Source of the DNA: Bryobacterales bacterium
GTDB taxonomy: Bacteria > Acidobacteriota > Terriglobia > Bryobacterales > Bryobacteraceae
Length of the DNA stretch: 62,405 nt
Reading direction: 5' to 3'
Assembly: GCA_016789905.1 (NCBI GenBank)
Contig: JAEUQC010000160.1
Coordinates: 1 to 62,405 of the forward strand
Shown: positions 42,334 through 50,349 of the stretch, piece after piece
How the letters are laid out: each line of letters opens with the position of its first letter
Position numbering within the stretch: the stretch's first letter is position 1
Notes under the pieces: generated by a model
Database searches by the model: none
Seen by the model: only the letters and a program-made list of their open reading frames with translations
Told to the model about the DNA's origin: nothing
Made by a program: the position numbers and the translations under genes

Positions 42334-44454
42334 TTAATCTGTATTTTTATTCACGCGGTCGATCTCTTGGAACAAACGGTCGAACTCGGTGAATGGATCG
42401 CCGCCCCGTTGCGCCCAGCGCACGCGCCCCTTGGCGTCAATCAGAATCGTCGAGTGCAGTTCCAGCCGTTCAAAATCGTCATAGGACAGGAACCGCTTGG
42501 AGTTTTCGAAGCGCTCGTCGGAGAGCAGCCGGAACGGCAGTTCCTTTAGCCGGATGGAATCGGCGTTGTCCTCCGGCTTGTTGCTCGATATCGCCAATAC
42601 CGCCACATTGCGCTTTTCAAAATCATCTTTCCGCTTGGCCACCGCTTGCAACTGTTCCAGGCAGTGCGCGCACTCCTGCCCCAGGTAGAAAATCAGCACC
42701 ACGTTCCGCCCAGCGTATTCGGCCAGCGCCACCCGCTTCTTCTGCGGGTCCAACGCGTCCAATTTCGGCGCCGCGAACGGCATCCACTGGTCCGGCCCCA
42801 TGCTGCTCAAAGTCGTCTTCTTGTAGTTTCGCTGCGGCCCCGGCGATTGATCGCTTGCTTGTCCCGCAAACGCGGGCGGCGTATCCGCGTCGCCCCATAC
42901 ATGCAGCAAGCGCGCCGAATACCCCGCCGCCTTGTCCTTTTCCCCCAACGCCGCGTGCGCCTCCGCCAGCCCCGCCAGCGCCCAACCGTTGTTCCGAACC
43001 AGCTCCAGCGATTTTCCATAGGCCACCGCCGCAAGCGTCGGGCTCTTCGCCGTCAAATACGCCCGGCCCAGGTCGTCGTAAATATTCGATGGATAAAACG
43101 GCGGGTCGTTCTGCTGCCGCAGCAACTCGCCCCATGCCTGCGCCGCCTCCCCCAGTTCCGTCAGCCCCTCCAGGGTCTTCCCCCCCGCCAGCAGCAGTTT
43201 CCCCTTCAATTCCCGCACCATCACCGGATGCCACGACTTCACATAGTAGTCGTTCTTCTTTTCCACCTCGTCCTTCAGCGCTTCCAGATCCGCCAGCCCT
43301 TTCCGCGCCTTCCCTGCGTCGCCCAGCGCCAGGTGCGCCAGCGCCTCCACATACGGCCGCTGCGTCTTGTTGCCCAACTTCTCCCCATCCCATTCGAACT
43401 GTTCCGCCTGCAGCAGTTCCTTCCAGCGGCCGAACCGCACATACGTGCGCAACAGAATAATCTGCGCCTCCATGTGCAGCGGGAACGCGTCGCTGCGCCG
43501 GTTCACTTTCTCCATTCGCGGCGCAGCCATCAGTTGCCGCCCCGCGCTCAGCGCGGCCTTCTCCATGCCCAGTTGCGCCTGGATGTAGGCCAGGTAGTTC
43601 TTGTTATGCGGGTAGTTCCAGTTTTCAAACGGGAACGTCTGCCGGTCCTGCATGTACTTCTTCTCCACCCGCGTCGCCGCGTCCATGGAGATTGCCGCCT
43701 CGTGCCACATCCCCGCGCCTGCGTACACATGCCCCGGCATATGCACCGCATGGCCAATGCCGGACGCCACCTCCCCGTACCGCCGGCAACTGACTAGCGC
43801 AAATTCCGGGTCCTTCCCGTCCCAATTGTGTATCCGGTAGTGGTGCGCCCCAGGGTGGTCCGGCGCCTTCGCCAGCACGTCGCGGATCAGCAGTTCCGTG
43901 CCCATCCGGTTCTCGCCCATCGTTTCCAGCGCCAGGAACGCCTTGGCTTCCAGGTCCTCCGGGAATCGCATCACCAGCCGCTCCAGTATCTGCCGGCCCC
44001 GGTTGTCTTCCCGCTTTTCCCCCACCTCCGGCAGCAGGCTGGCCGCGTCGGATTCAATATACATGCGCTCCCGCTCGCTCACGCCGCTTTTCCGCTTCAC
44101 CGCCTCCTGCAGGAACTCTTTCGCCCGCGGTCCTCCCGATTGGCTCCGCGCCAGGCCCCACCACGCCATCGCGTTCTCCGGTTCCAACTGCAAACACCAC
44201 CGGAACGACCGTTCCGCTTCGTAATACCAGAACGAGTGCAATAGCGCCACGCCCTGGTTGAACCATTTCTGCGTTTCCGCGTTCTTATGCGTAATCGGGA
44301 ACGAGACCTGCCCGGCGCCGGCCATCTCCCACGGCTTCTGCCGCGGCCCTTCGTTGAAGCCTTCGCCCAAATGCGAGTGGCCCTGCCGGTACTTCGCCGG
44401 CTGTCCAACCGCGGTCAGACTCAACACCACTGGAAGAAGGAGCGCTAATCGCAT
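42334..44454 (-). CDS. exported TPR protein with C-terminal redoxin domain
   Basis: A 706-residue exported protein. A signal peptide (LALLLPVVLSLTAVGQ) is followed by about 500 residues of tetratricopeptide-like helices: WFNQGVALLHSFWYYEAERS, LEPENAMAWWGLARS, AYLTAKSPTLAAVAYGKSLE, NNGWALAGLAEAHAALGEKD. The last 150 residues form a thioredoxin/AhpC-type redoxin domain (VVLIFYLGQECAHCLEQL with CAHC, AVLAISSNKPEDNA, STILIDAKGRVRWAQRGG). It resembles a periplasmic thiol-redox protein with a scaffolding part. It is third in a minus-strand string ABC ATPase-DUF2461-TPR (gaps 6 and 25 bp). Confidence 0.82.
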   Translation of the reverse strand: MRLALLLPVVLSLTAVGQPAKYRQGHSHLGEGFNEGPRQKPWEMAGAGQVSFPITHKNAETQKWFNQGVALLHSFWYYEAERSFRWCLQLEPENAMAWWGLARSQSGGPRAKEFLQEAVKRKSGVSERERMYIESDAASLLPEVGEKREDNRGRQILERLVMRFPEDLEAKAFLALETMGENRMGTELLIRDVLAKAPDHPGAHHYRIHNWDGKDPEFALVSCRRYGEVASGIGHAVHMPGHVYAGAGMWHEAAISMDAATRVEKKYMQDRQTFPFENWNYPHNKNYLAYIQAQLGMEKAALSAGRQLMAAPRMEKVNRRSDAFPLHMEAQIILLRTYVRFGRWKELLQAEQFEWDGEKLGNKTQRPYVEALAHLALGDAGKARKGLADLEALKDEVEKKNDYYVKSWHPVMVRELKGKLLLAGGKTLEGLTELGEAAQAWGELLRQQNDPPFYPSNIYDDLGRAYLTAKSPTLAAVAYGKSLELVRNNGWALAGLAEAHAALGEKDKAAGYSARLLHVWGDADTPPAFAGQASDQSPGPQRNYKKTTLSSMGPDQWMPFAAPKLDALDPQKKRVALAEYAGRNVVLIFYLGQECAHCLEQLQAVAKRKDDFEKRNVAVLAISSNKPEDNADSIRLKELPFRLLSDERFENSKRFLSYDDFERLELHSTILIDAKGRVRWAQRGGDPFTEFDRLFQEIDRVNKNTD

Positions 44455-44479
44455 ATTCCTCCATCTTCCGCCGGATCGG

Positions 44480-45190
44480 CTAGAAAAGGAAATCGCGCGA
44501 ACTGTTCCGCGCGGCCAGGCCCCGGTTCAAAAAGTTCACCATCGGACTCATCGCCTTCAGCCGCTTCACCACTTCCGGCAGGAACTTCGGCGTCAACGCA
44601 AGCCCCAGGTCCATGTCGGTTTTGTAGTAATACCACTGCTTCTTTTTGATCCACTCAATCGCCGGGTCCTCCGCCGAAAATCCCTTCGGCGGCCGCGCCA
44701 GCGAGTCGCCCTTCAACTCCCCGGCCAGCTTCGTCGCGTTCTTATCCGCGGCCAGCTTCCGGAACTCTTCGAAATTGCTGGCGATATGCTGCCGCAGCCG
44801 CAGCAGTTCCTCCGGCCCTGGCATGTACACCCCCGCCGCCAGCTCTATCTGTTCCGCGCCCACGCTGAAGTAATATCCCGCCGCCGCGTGCTTGTCCGCC
44901 CCTTGTTTGTGCAGGTTCGCCGCGATGTGCGTCTTGTACGGCGTCTTGTCGTTGCTGAAGCGCGTATCGCGGTAAATCCGATAGACCGCCTTCGCCGGCT
45001 CTGTCATATAATCCGGCGCGAATCCCGCCAGTTCCCCGTTCACTGCCTCCACCATCGCCACCATTGGCGCCTTCACGCAGCGCTCAAACGTCTCTTTCCG
45101 AGGCGTGAACCACTCCCGCGTGTTGTTCTTTTTCAGCTCCTGCAGGAACTGGAGACCTTCTTTGGGGAATCCGGCGAATCGAGCGGCCAT
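44480..45190 (-). CDS. DUF2461 family protein
   Basis: A 236-residue cytoplasmic protein. Family signatures are FLQELKKNNTREWFTPRK near the N-terminus, RIYRDTRFSNDKTPYKTHIA in the middle and YYFSVGAEQIELAAGVYMPG. It is conserved in Bacteria and also found in some eukaryotes, with no known function. It lies between the ABC ATPase and the TPR gene in one probable operon. Confidence 0.9.
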   Translation of the reverse strand: MAARFAGFPKEGLQFLQELKKNNTREWFTPRKETFERCVKAPMVAMVEAVNGELAGFAPDYMTEPAKAVYRIYRDTRFSNDKTPYKTHIAANLHKQGADKHAAAGYYFSVGAEQIELAAGVYMPGPEELLRLRQHIASNFEEFRKLAADKNATKLAGELKGDSLARPPKGFSAEDPAIEWIKKKQWYYYKTDMDLGLALTPKFLPEVVKRLKAMSPMVNFLNRGLAARNSSRDFLF

Positions 45191-45196
45191 ATCGCA

Positions 45197-45904
45197 CTAG
45201 GATGACGCAGTTGCCGACGCCATTGCATGTTCTTCCACAATCCGCCCGTCGAACAGACGGATGCTCCGCTCCGCGCACCGCGCGAACCGCGGGTCGTGCG
45301 TCACCATACAAATCGTCGCTCCGCCCGCGTGCAACTCTTCCAGTAGCGTCATCACCGCTTCCCCGTTCTGCGAATCCAAATTGCCCGTCGGCTCATCGGC
45401 CAGTAGCATCGACGGGCTTCCGCCCAACGCCCGCGCCACCGCCACGCGTTGCTGCTGTCCACCCGAAAGTTGCGAGGGGTAGTGCTTGGACCGGTGCGAC
45501 ATACCCACGCGCTCCAACGAGTCCAGCACCGCCTTCCGCCGTTCCGCCGATGGCATATTCCGGTACGTCAATGGCAGTTCGACATTCTCATACACCGTCA
45601 AATCGCCAATCAAATTGAACGCCTGGAAGATGAAACCGATCTCCCGGTTCCGGATTCGCGCCCGCTCGGCCGCTTTCAACGAAGCCACCGGCTGCCCGCG
45701 CAGCGTATACTCGCCGCCGGAGGGAGAATCGAGCAATCCCAGAATCGCCAGCAGTGTCGACTTCCCGCACCCCGAAGGTCCCGAAATCGATACATACTCG
45801 CCGCGCCGAATCTCCATGTGGATGTCGATCAGCGCGTGCGTCTCCACCTCGTCGGTCTGAAAAACCTTCTTCACGCCGCGCAAGCGGATTATTTCATCAG
45901 TCAT
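45197..45904 (-). CDS. ABC transporter ATP-binding protein, MacB/LolD type
   Basis: A 235-residue ATPase. Walker A is GPSGCGKST, the Q-loop is GFIFQAFNLIGDL, the signature is LSGGQQQR, Walker B is MLLADEPTGNLD and the switch His is VTHDPRFA. The sequence belongs to the MacB/LolD/FtsE group acting in lipoprotein or macrolide export. No permease is adjacent, so the membrane partner must be encoded elsewhere. It is divergent from murB across 96 bp that contain the dyad TAGTTA-N6-TAACTA (45929-45946). Confidence 0.92.
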   Translation of the reverse strand: MTDEIIRLRGVKKVFQTDEVETHALIDIHMEIRRGEYVSISGPSGCGKSTLLAILGLLDSPSGGEYTLRGQPVASLKAAERARIRNREIGFIFQAFNLIGDLTVYENVELPLTYRNMPSAERRKAVLDSLERVGMSHRSKHYPSQLSGGQQQRVAVARALGGSPSMLLADEPTGNLDSQNGEAVMTLLEELHAGGATICMVTHDPRFARCAERSIRLFDGRIVEEHAMASATASS

Positions 45905-45928
45905 AGTTGTACCTGCCGCACTGCCAGT

Positions 45929-45946
45929 TAGTTACGAATCTAACTA
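45929..45946. promoter_or_regulatory. dyad between ABC ATPase and murB
   Basis: The dyad TAGTTA-CGAATC-TAACTA sits in the divergent intergenic region, 25 bp upstream of the ABC ATPase start. The right half continues as TAACTACGTA, resembling the AACTACGAAG half-sites near blaI (25.56 kb) and at 3952. A regulator site is plausible but unproven. Confidence 0.4.
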
Positions 45947-46000
45947 CGTATCGGTTCCAGAAAAGTCACAAAATTTGCGCTCTGCGTTAGCCTAAAACAG

Positions 46001-46987
46001 ATGACGTTTTCCCATGACGCCATGCACCACCTCCGGCAAGTGCCCGGTTTGCGAGTGCTTCCCGGCGCCGAACTCCGCCACCATACCCGTTTCCGCCTGG
46101 GCGGCCCCTGCTGGTTCCTGGCTGACGCCGAAACCCCGGAGGCCTTTCAACAGGCCTACATCACTCTCGCCGCCGCCGGCATTCCCTGGACCTCCATCGG
46201 CGCCGGAACCAATCTCATCGTCAACGACGCCGGCTATCCCGGCGCCATCCTCCGCTACTCCGCCTCCAGAATATTGGTGCCAGGCACCAATATTTTTGTG
46301 GACGCCGGCGCCGAACTGAACGCCCTAGTCGATACCGCCAACGCCCACGCGCTCGCCGGTCTTGAATCCATGGCCGGCATCCCCGGCTGGGTGGGCGCGG
46401 CCATCTATGGCAACGCCGGCGCCTATGGCCAGTCCATCCACCAGCGCGTTGAATCGGTCCGCTTCTTCGATGGCCGCGAACTCCGCCAATGGTCGAAAGC
46501 GGAGTGCGGCTTTCGCTATCGCCACTCCCGCTTCAAGGAGCACAAGGAGTATCAGATTCTCTCCGCTACCCTGCAACTCGAACCCGGCGACGCCGCCGCC
46601 CTCCAAGCCGTCTCCCAAAAAATCCGTGCCACCCGCGATGCCAAATTCCCACCCTCCATGGCCTGCGCCGGCAGCATTTTCAAGAACTTTCTCTACAAAG
46701 ATCTCCCCGATCGGGCGCGTGCTGCCGTCCCGCCTGCCAAGGTAATCGAAGGCAAAGTCCCCGCCGGCTGGTTTCTGGAAGAGGTAGGCGCCAAGGGTCT
46801 GCAAGTCGGCGGCATCAAAGTCGCCGACTATCACGCCAACCTCATCTACAACACCGGCCACGGCACCACCGCCGACCTCCTCGCCCTCATCGCCGAACTA
46901 AAAACCCGTGCCTGGCACCAATTTAATCTTTCCATTGAGGAGGAGGTGCAGTACCTCGGGTTCGACACCGCCACCAGCCACGCATGA
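46001..46987 (+). CDS. murB: UDP-N-acetylenolpyruvoylglucosamine reductase
   Basis: A 328-residue MurB, the FAD/NADPH enzyme that makes UDP-MurNAc for peptidoglycan. Key segments are HTRFRLGGPCWF, SIGAGTNLIVNDAGYPG, LESMAGIPGWVGAAIYGNAG, ECGFRYRHSRFK, PPSMACAGSIFKN (catalytic Ser/Cys region) and LSIEEEVQYLG. Two copies of the palindromic repeat lie inside it in frame: at 46270-46294 (read as ILVPGTNI, residues about 91-98) and at 46908-46927 (read as RAWHQFN, residues about 303-309). All catalytic segments remain, so it is presumably functional. It overlaps the ankyrin gene by 4 bp. Confidence 0.93.
   Translation: MTFSHDAMHHLRQVPGLRVLPGAELRHHTRFRLGGPCWFLADAETPEAFQQAYITLAAAGIPWTSIGAGTNLIVNDAGYPGAILRYSASRILVPGTNIFVDAGAELNALVDTANAHALAGLESMAGIPGWVGAAIYGNAGAYGQSIHQRVESVRFFDGRELRQWSKAECGFRYRHSRFKEHKEYQILSATLQLEPGDAAALQAVSQKIRATRDAKFPPSMACAGSIFKNFLYKDLPDRARAAVPPAKVIEGKVPAGWFLEEVGAKGLQVGGIKVADYHANLIYNTGHGTTADLLALIAELKTRAWHQFNLSIEEEVQYLGFDTATSHA
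46270..46294. repeat. palindromic repeat copy inside murB (perfect 25 bp)
   Basis: AATATTGGTGCC, central A, then GGCACCAATATT: a perfect palindrome with 12-bp arms. The core GGTGCCAGGCACC is the same as in the intergenic copies, with the outer part TTAAATT changed to AATATT. Confidence 0.75.
46908..46927. repeat. partial palindromic repeat copy near the murB 3' end
   Basis: GTGCCTGGCACCAATTTAAT matches the centre and right arm of the 35-bp palindrome at 27963-27997 exactly over 20 bases. It is read in a different codon phase from the first copy in the same gene. Confidence 0.7.
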
Positions 46988-47832
46988 TCGACATCATCAT
47001 TCAAACCGCCGATCTCGGCGCCCTCTCCGTTCTTCTCGCCGCTGACCCTTCCCACGCCACCCACGGCCTCGTCCTGCTTGCTTCCCATCCCCCCGTCGCG
47101 CCGCAGGAAACGCTCCAACGCATGGCCGAACTGCTCCTTCTTGCCGGCGCCAACCCCAATCATCACGAAGCTCTCTACCACGCCTGCCAACACCCCCACC
47201 ACGCCATCCTCGACGCCATCCTCGCCTCCCCCGCGCTCGAACCTCCCTGGCTCAGCCATTGCCTTCTTCGCAAGCTCGATTTCAACGACCTCTCCGGCCT
47301 CCAGAAAATGCTGCATGCCGGCGCCGATCCCAATCTCCGCTCCCGCCAGGGCGACCGCGAAATGAGTCTCCATCACGCCATTCGCCGCGGCCGCGACACC
47401 CCCACCCTCCATCTCCTCCTGCACCACGGCGCCCGCCCCGATATCATCAACATTCACAATCACACCGCCCGCCGCCAGGCCATCCGCTTTGGCCGCGCCG
47501 ATCTTGGTGCCACCGCACCCGAAGCCACTCCCACCGACTACTGGCTCTATCAACTCTGGCACCAACCGGCCGCCACGCCTCCCCCCTCCCCGCTCACGCC
47601 GCAGGACCATCGCCTGCTTCCTGAAGCCGCCTGGATGCGGAACCACGCCGCTGTTTCAAACATGCTCCAGTCCGGTTTTCCCGTCCACGCGCAAACCCAT
47701 AGCCAACTGGAGGCCATCGATTTCGCCGCCTATCACGGCGACGATGAGCTTGCCGAAATCCTCTTTGCACACGGAGCTGCCCGCGCCGAATTCGACGCTG
47801 CCAAACAATGGCTCGTCTCACCCCCTTGCTAA
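46984..47832 (+). CDS. ankyrin-repeat protein
   Basis: A 282-residue protein made of degenerate ankyrin repeats: AELLLLAGANPNHHEALYHA, LSGLQKMLHAGADPNLRSRQ, SLHHAIRRGRDTPTLHLLLH, HGARPDIINIHNHTARRQAI, and near the end AIDFAAYHGDDELAEILFAH. It has no signal peptide and no other domain. The start overlaps the murB stop (ATGA), so it is translationally coupled to a cell-wall enzyme. A protein-binding role is inferred from the fold. Confidence 0.82.
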   Translation: MIDIIIQTADLGALSVLLAADPSHATHGLVLLASHPPVAPQETLQRMAELLLLAGANPNHHEALYHACQHPHHAILDAILASPALEPPWLSHCLLRKLDFNDLSGLQKMLHAGADPNLRSRQGDREMSLHHAIRRGRDTPTLHLLLHHGARPDIINIHNHTARRQAIRFGRADLGATAPEATPTDYWLYQLWHQPAATPPPSPLTPQDHRLLPEAAWMRNHAAVSNMLQSGFPVHAQTHSQLEAIDFAAYHGDDELAEILFAHGAARAEFDAAKQWLVSPPC

Positions 47833-47863
47833 CGGTCTCGTGCAGGACTACTGTGGGGCTGTC

Positions 47864-47932
47864 ATGGCACGCGCATTGTTTTTCGCGATTCTTCTCGCGC
47901 TGCTCCTGGCGCTTCCCGCCAACGCGTTATAG
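47864..47932 (+). CDS. tiny hydrophobic ORF, 22 residues
   Basis: ATG at 47864 encodes MARALFFAILLALLLALPAN-AL and stops with TAG at 47930-47932. The peptide looks like an isolated signal peptide (basic start, Leu/Ala core, small residues at the end). It lies 32 bp after the ankyrin gene, before the convergent FAD gene. It may be a small membrane peptide or the remnant of a lost secreted gene; there is no clear ribosome site. Confidence 0.3.
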   Translation: MARALFFAILLALLLALPANAL

Positions 47933-47937
47933 CGCGT

Positions 47938-48888
47938 TTATTCAGAGCTCTTCTGTTCTCCGCGCAGACGCAACAGGTGCGCGGCCGCCGCCAGTCCCGA
48001 CGCGGCCGCGCCTCCTATCCGCGGTCCCCCGAAAACGTCCCCGGCGAAGACAAGCGTTCCTACGGAATGGAATGGAACAGGCAGTTGCACCGCCGGTTCA
48101 GCGTACCTCCAGCGGTGCAGGTAGTATGAACGGACCCGCCCATCGAAATACGCACCCGCCGCCGCCAGAACCGCCTCTGCCGTTTCACTAGCGGACCGCT
48201 CCCAATACTCTTCGCTGAACTCCCGCGTCGCATGAATTGTCAAACACCCCGGCAGCCGCGAAACTCCCTTCGCGAAGTTGTCAGCCACCCATTGCAACGG
48301 GCCCCGTTCCGGCGCCGCGAAGCCGTCCGCTCCGGCGTGGGTCTGGCCATCAATTCTGGCCAATACCGTTATACACTTCCAGTAACTAGCGCCCTCCAGC
48401 AACGCCCAGTCGCCTTCGTTCAGCTCCACTTGCGACGCCGCCAGCAACTGCAATGACTGCGGCACCGGCGGAGTCAAAAGCAAACTCGCCGCGCGGAATT
48501 TCTCTCCGGAATCCGCAATCGCCTCCCACCCGCCGGCCGTTTGCCGCACGCGCGCTACTCTCTCCGAAAGCCGTACATCCAGGCCCTCCTGCATCGCCTC
48601 CGCAATGGAGCGCATTCCGCCAGGAACCCGGTATCTTTTCTCATTCCATGGAACAGCCTGCCCGGCCTCGATCCATGGCCGTGCCAACGTCGCGAAGGCC
48701 TCGTCGCGCAGCGTGAAGAACTGCGCGCCGTAGTCAAATCGCCCGTCGTCAAAGGTCCGCGTCGCCATCCGGCCGCCCGGCACCCGTCCCTTGTCCAGCA
48801 CGGTTACGTGCCAACTTGCGTTGCGCAACGCGCCGGCCGCGGCCAACCCGCTCATGCCCGCTCCGACGATTAAACACGAATCGTCCAT
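47938..48888 (-). CDS. FAD-dependent amine-oxidase/renalase-like oxidoreductase
   Basis: A 316-residue flavoprotein. The dinucleotide-binding motif is at the N-terminus (CLIVGAGMSGLAAAGAL), followed by VLDKGRVPGGRMATR and FDYGAQFFT, as in renalase-like NAD(P)-binding proteins. The C-terminal FAD segment is LVFAGDVFGGPRIGGAAASG. The start at 48888 (MDDSCLIVGAG) is preferred to an ATG 12 codons upstream because the fold starts at once. It is probably co-transcribed with the upstream DUF1501 gene (42-bp gap). The substrate is unknown. Confidence 0.85.
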   Translation of the reverse strand: MDDSCLIVGAGMSGLAAAGALRNASWHVTVLDKGRVPGGRMATRTFDDGRFDYGAQFFTLRDEAFATLARPWIEAGQAVPWNEKRYRVPGGMRSIAEAMQEGLDVRLSERVARVRQTAGGWEAIADSGEKFRAASLLLTPPVPQSLQLLAASQVELNEGDWALLEGASYWKCITVLARIDGQTHAGADGFAAPERGPLQWVADNFAKGVSRLPGCLTIHATREFSEEYWERSASETAEAVLAAAGAYFDGRVRSYYLHRWRYAEPAVQLPVPFHSVGTLVFAGDVFGGPRIGGAAASGLAAAAHLLRLRGEQKSSE

Positions 48889-48930
48889 CTCCCACGTGAT
48901 TCCGCCAGATTCCCGGCGATGCAAAAAATT

Positions 48931-50349
48931 TTACGCCAGTACTTTCCGCACCACTTCCCCCCGTATACCCGTGATCCGCTGGTTGAACCCTTGATAGAAA
49001 TACGTGAGTTTCGTGTGGTCAAGCCCCAGCAGGTGCAGCAGCGTGGCGTGCAGGTCGGAAACATGCACCCGCTCTTCCACCGCCGCGAACCCCAGTTCGT
49101 CGGTCGCTCCAATCGCCTGCCCGCCCTTCACCCCCGCCCCAGCCAGCCACATCGAAAACCCGTGCCAGTCATGGTCCCGTCCCGGTTTGCCCACCCCTTC
49201 GCTTGTCGGCGTCCGGCCGAATTCGCCGCCCCACAGCAGCAGCGTTTCGTCCCACAAACCCGTCGCCTTCAGGTCTTCCATCAACGCCGCGATCGGCTTG
49301 TCCGTTTCACCGGCATGTAGCTTGTGGTTCGTAATGCAGTCATTGTGGCCGTCCCAGGTGTCTTCAATGTGCCCGCCGCCCGAATAGAGCTGCACAAACC
49401 GCACGCCCTTCTCCAGTAATCGCCGCGTCATCAGGCACTTTCTTCCGAAGTCCGCCGTCAAGCGATCGTCCAGTCCGTAACGCTCCCGTGTCGCCGCCGT
49501 CTCCCGCGATAGATCCACCACCGCCGCCGCTTCCATCTGCATCCGGTAGGCCAGTTCATACGATTGAATCCGCGCCGCCAGTTCCGTCTCCTCCGCCCGC
49601 GCCGCCAGGTGCTCCTCGTTTAACTGCTTCAGCAGATCCAATGATTGTCGCTGCGTCCGGTCGTCCACCCCCGCCGGCGGCTGCAGGTCCAATAGTGGCG
49701 CCGCCCCCGATCGGAACAACGTCCCCTGGTACGCCGCCGGCATATACCCGGCCGTCCAGTTCGAAGCGCTGCCAATGGGCCCGCCTCTGGGGTCGGTCAT
49801 CACTACGAATGCAGGCAGGCTCTGGTTGTCGGTTCCCAATCCGTATGTCACCCACGCCCCAGCGCTCGGCTTGCCTAGAAAAATACTGCCCGTGTTCATT
49901 TGCAGGCACCCCGACGCGTGCGCCGCCGTGTCGGTGTACATGGAGCGAATCACGCACAAATCGTCGGCGAACTTCGACGTGTGCGGAAACAGATCGCTTA
50001 TCAGCAGTCCGCTCTTCCCGCGCGGCTTGAACTCGAATGGCGACTGCATCAAATACCCCACCGGCCGCCCGTTGGACCCCACCGCCAGCGGCCCCTTGTA
50101 CGCCTGCCCGTTGTACTTTGTCAGTTCCGGCTTGTAGTCAAACGTGTCCACTTGGCTCGGCGCGCCGTTCATAAACAGGAACACGGCCCGCTTCGCCTTC
50201 GCCGCGAAATGCGGCTTCTTCGGCGCCAGGATCGAATTGGCCGATACGCGCCCATCGCGCGTCAAAAGGTCCAACAGCGCCACCCCCGCAAAGCCCCCGC
50301 CCGTCTGCCAGATGAAATCCCGCCGTGTCTTTTTAATTCGCATACGCAA
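48931..50349 (-). CDS. DUF1501 domain protein, Tat-exported
   Basis: A 472-residue protein with a twin-arginine leader (KKTRRDFIWQTGGGFAG) and the DUF1501 (sulfatase-like alkaline-phosphatase fold) domain: AKRAVFLFMNGAPSQVDTFD, GKSGLLISDLFPHTSKFADD, MNTGSIFLGKPSAGAWVTYG, YSGGGHIEDTWDGHND and LWGGEFGRTP. In planctomycetes and relatives it is almost always paired with a DUF1549/DUF1553 gene, as here. The pair overlaps by 17 bp. The function of the pair has not been established to my knowledge. Confidence 0.9.
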   Translation of the reverse strand: MRMRIKKTRRDFIWQTGGGFAGVALLDLLTRDGRVSANSILAPKKPHFAAKAKRAVFLFMNGAPSQVDTFDYKPELTKYNGQAYKGPLAVGSNGRPVGYLMQSPFEFKPRGKSGLLISDLFPHTSKFADDLCVIRSMYTDTAAHASGCLQMNTGSIFLGKPSAGAWVTYGLGTDNQSLPAFVVMTDPRGGPIGSASNWTAGYMPAAYQGTLFRSGAAPLLDLQPPAGVDDRTQRQSLDLLKQLNEEHLAARAEETELAARIQSYELAYRMQMEAAAVVDLSRETAATRERYGLDDRLTADFGRKCLMTRRLLEKGVRFVQLYSGGGHIEDTWDGHNDCITNHKLHAGETDKPIAALMEDLKATGLWDETLLLWGGEFGRTPTSEGVGKPGRDHDWHGFSMWLAGAGVKGGQAIGATDELGFAAVEERVHVSDLHATLLHLLGLDHTKLTYFYQGFNQRITGIRGEVVRKVLA

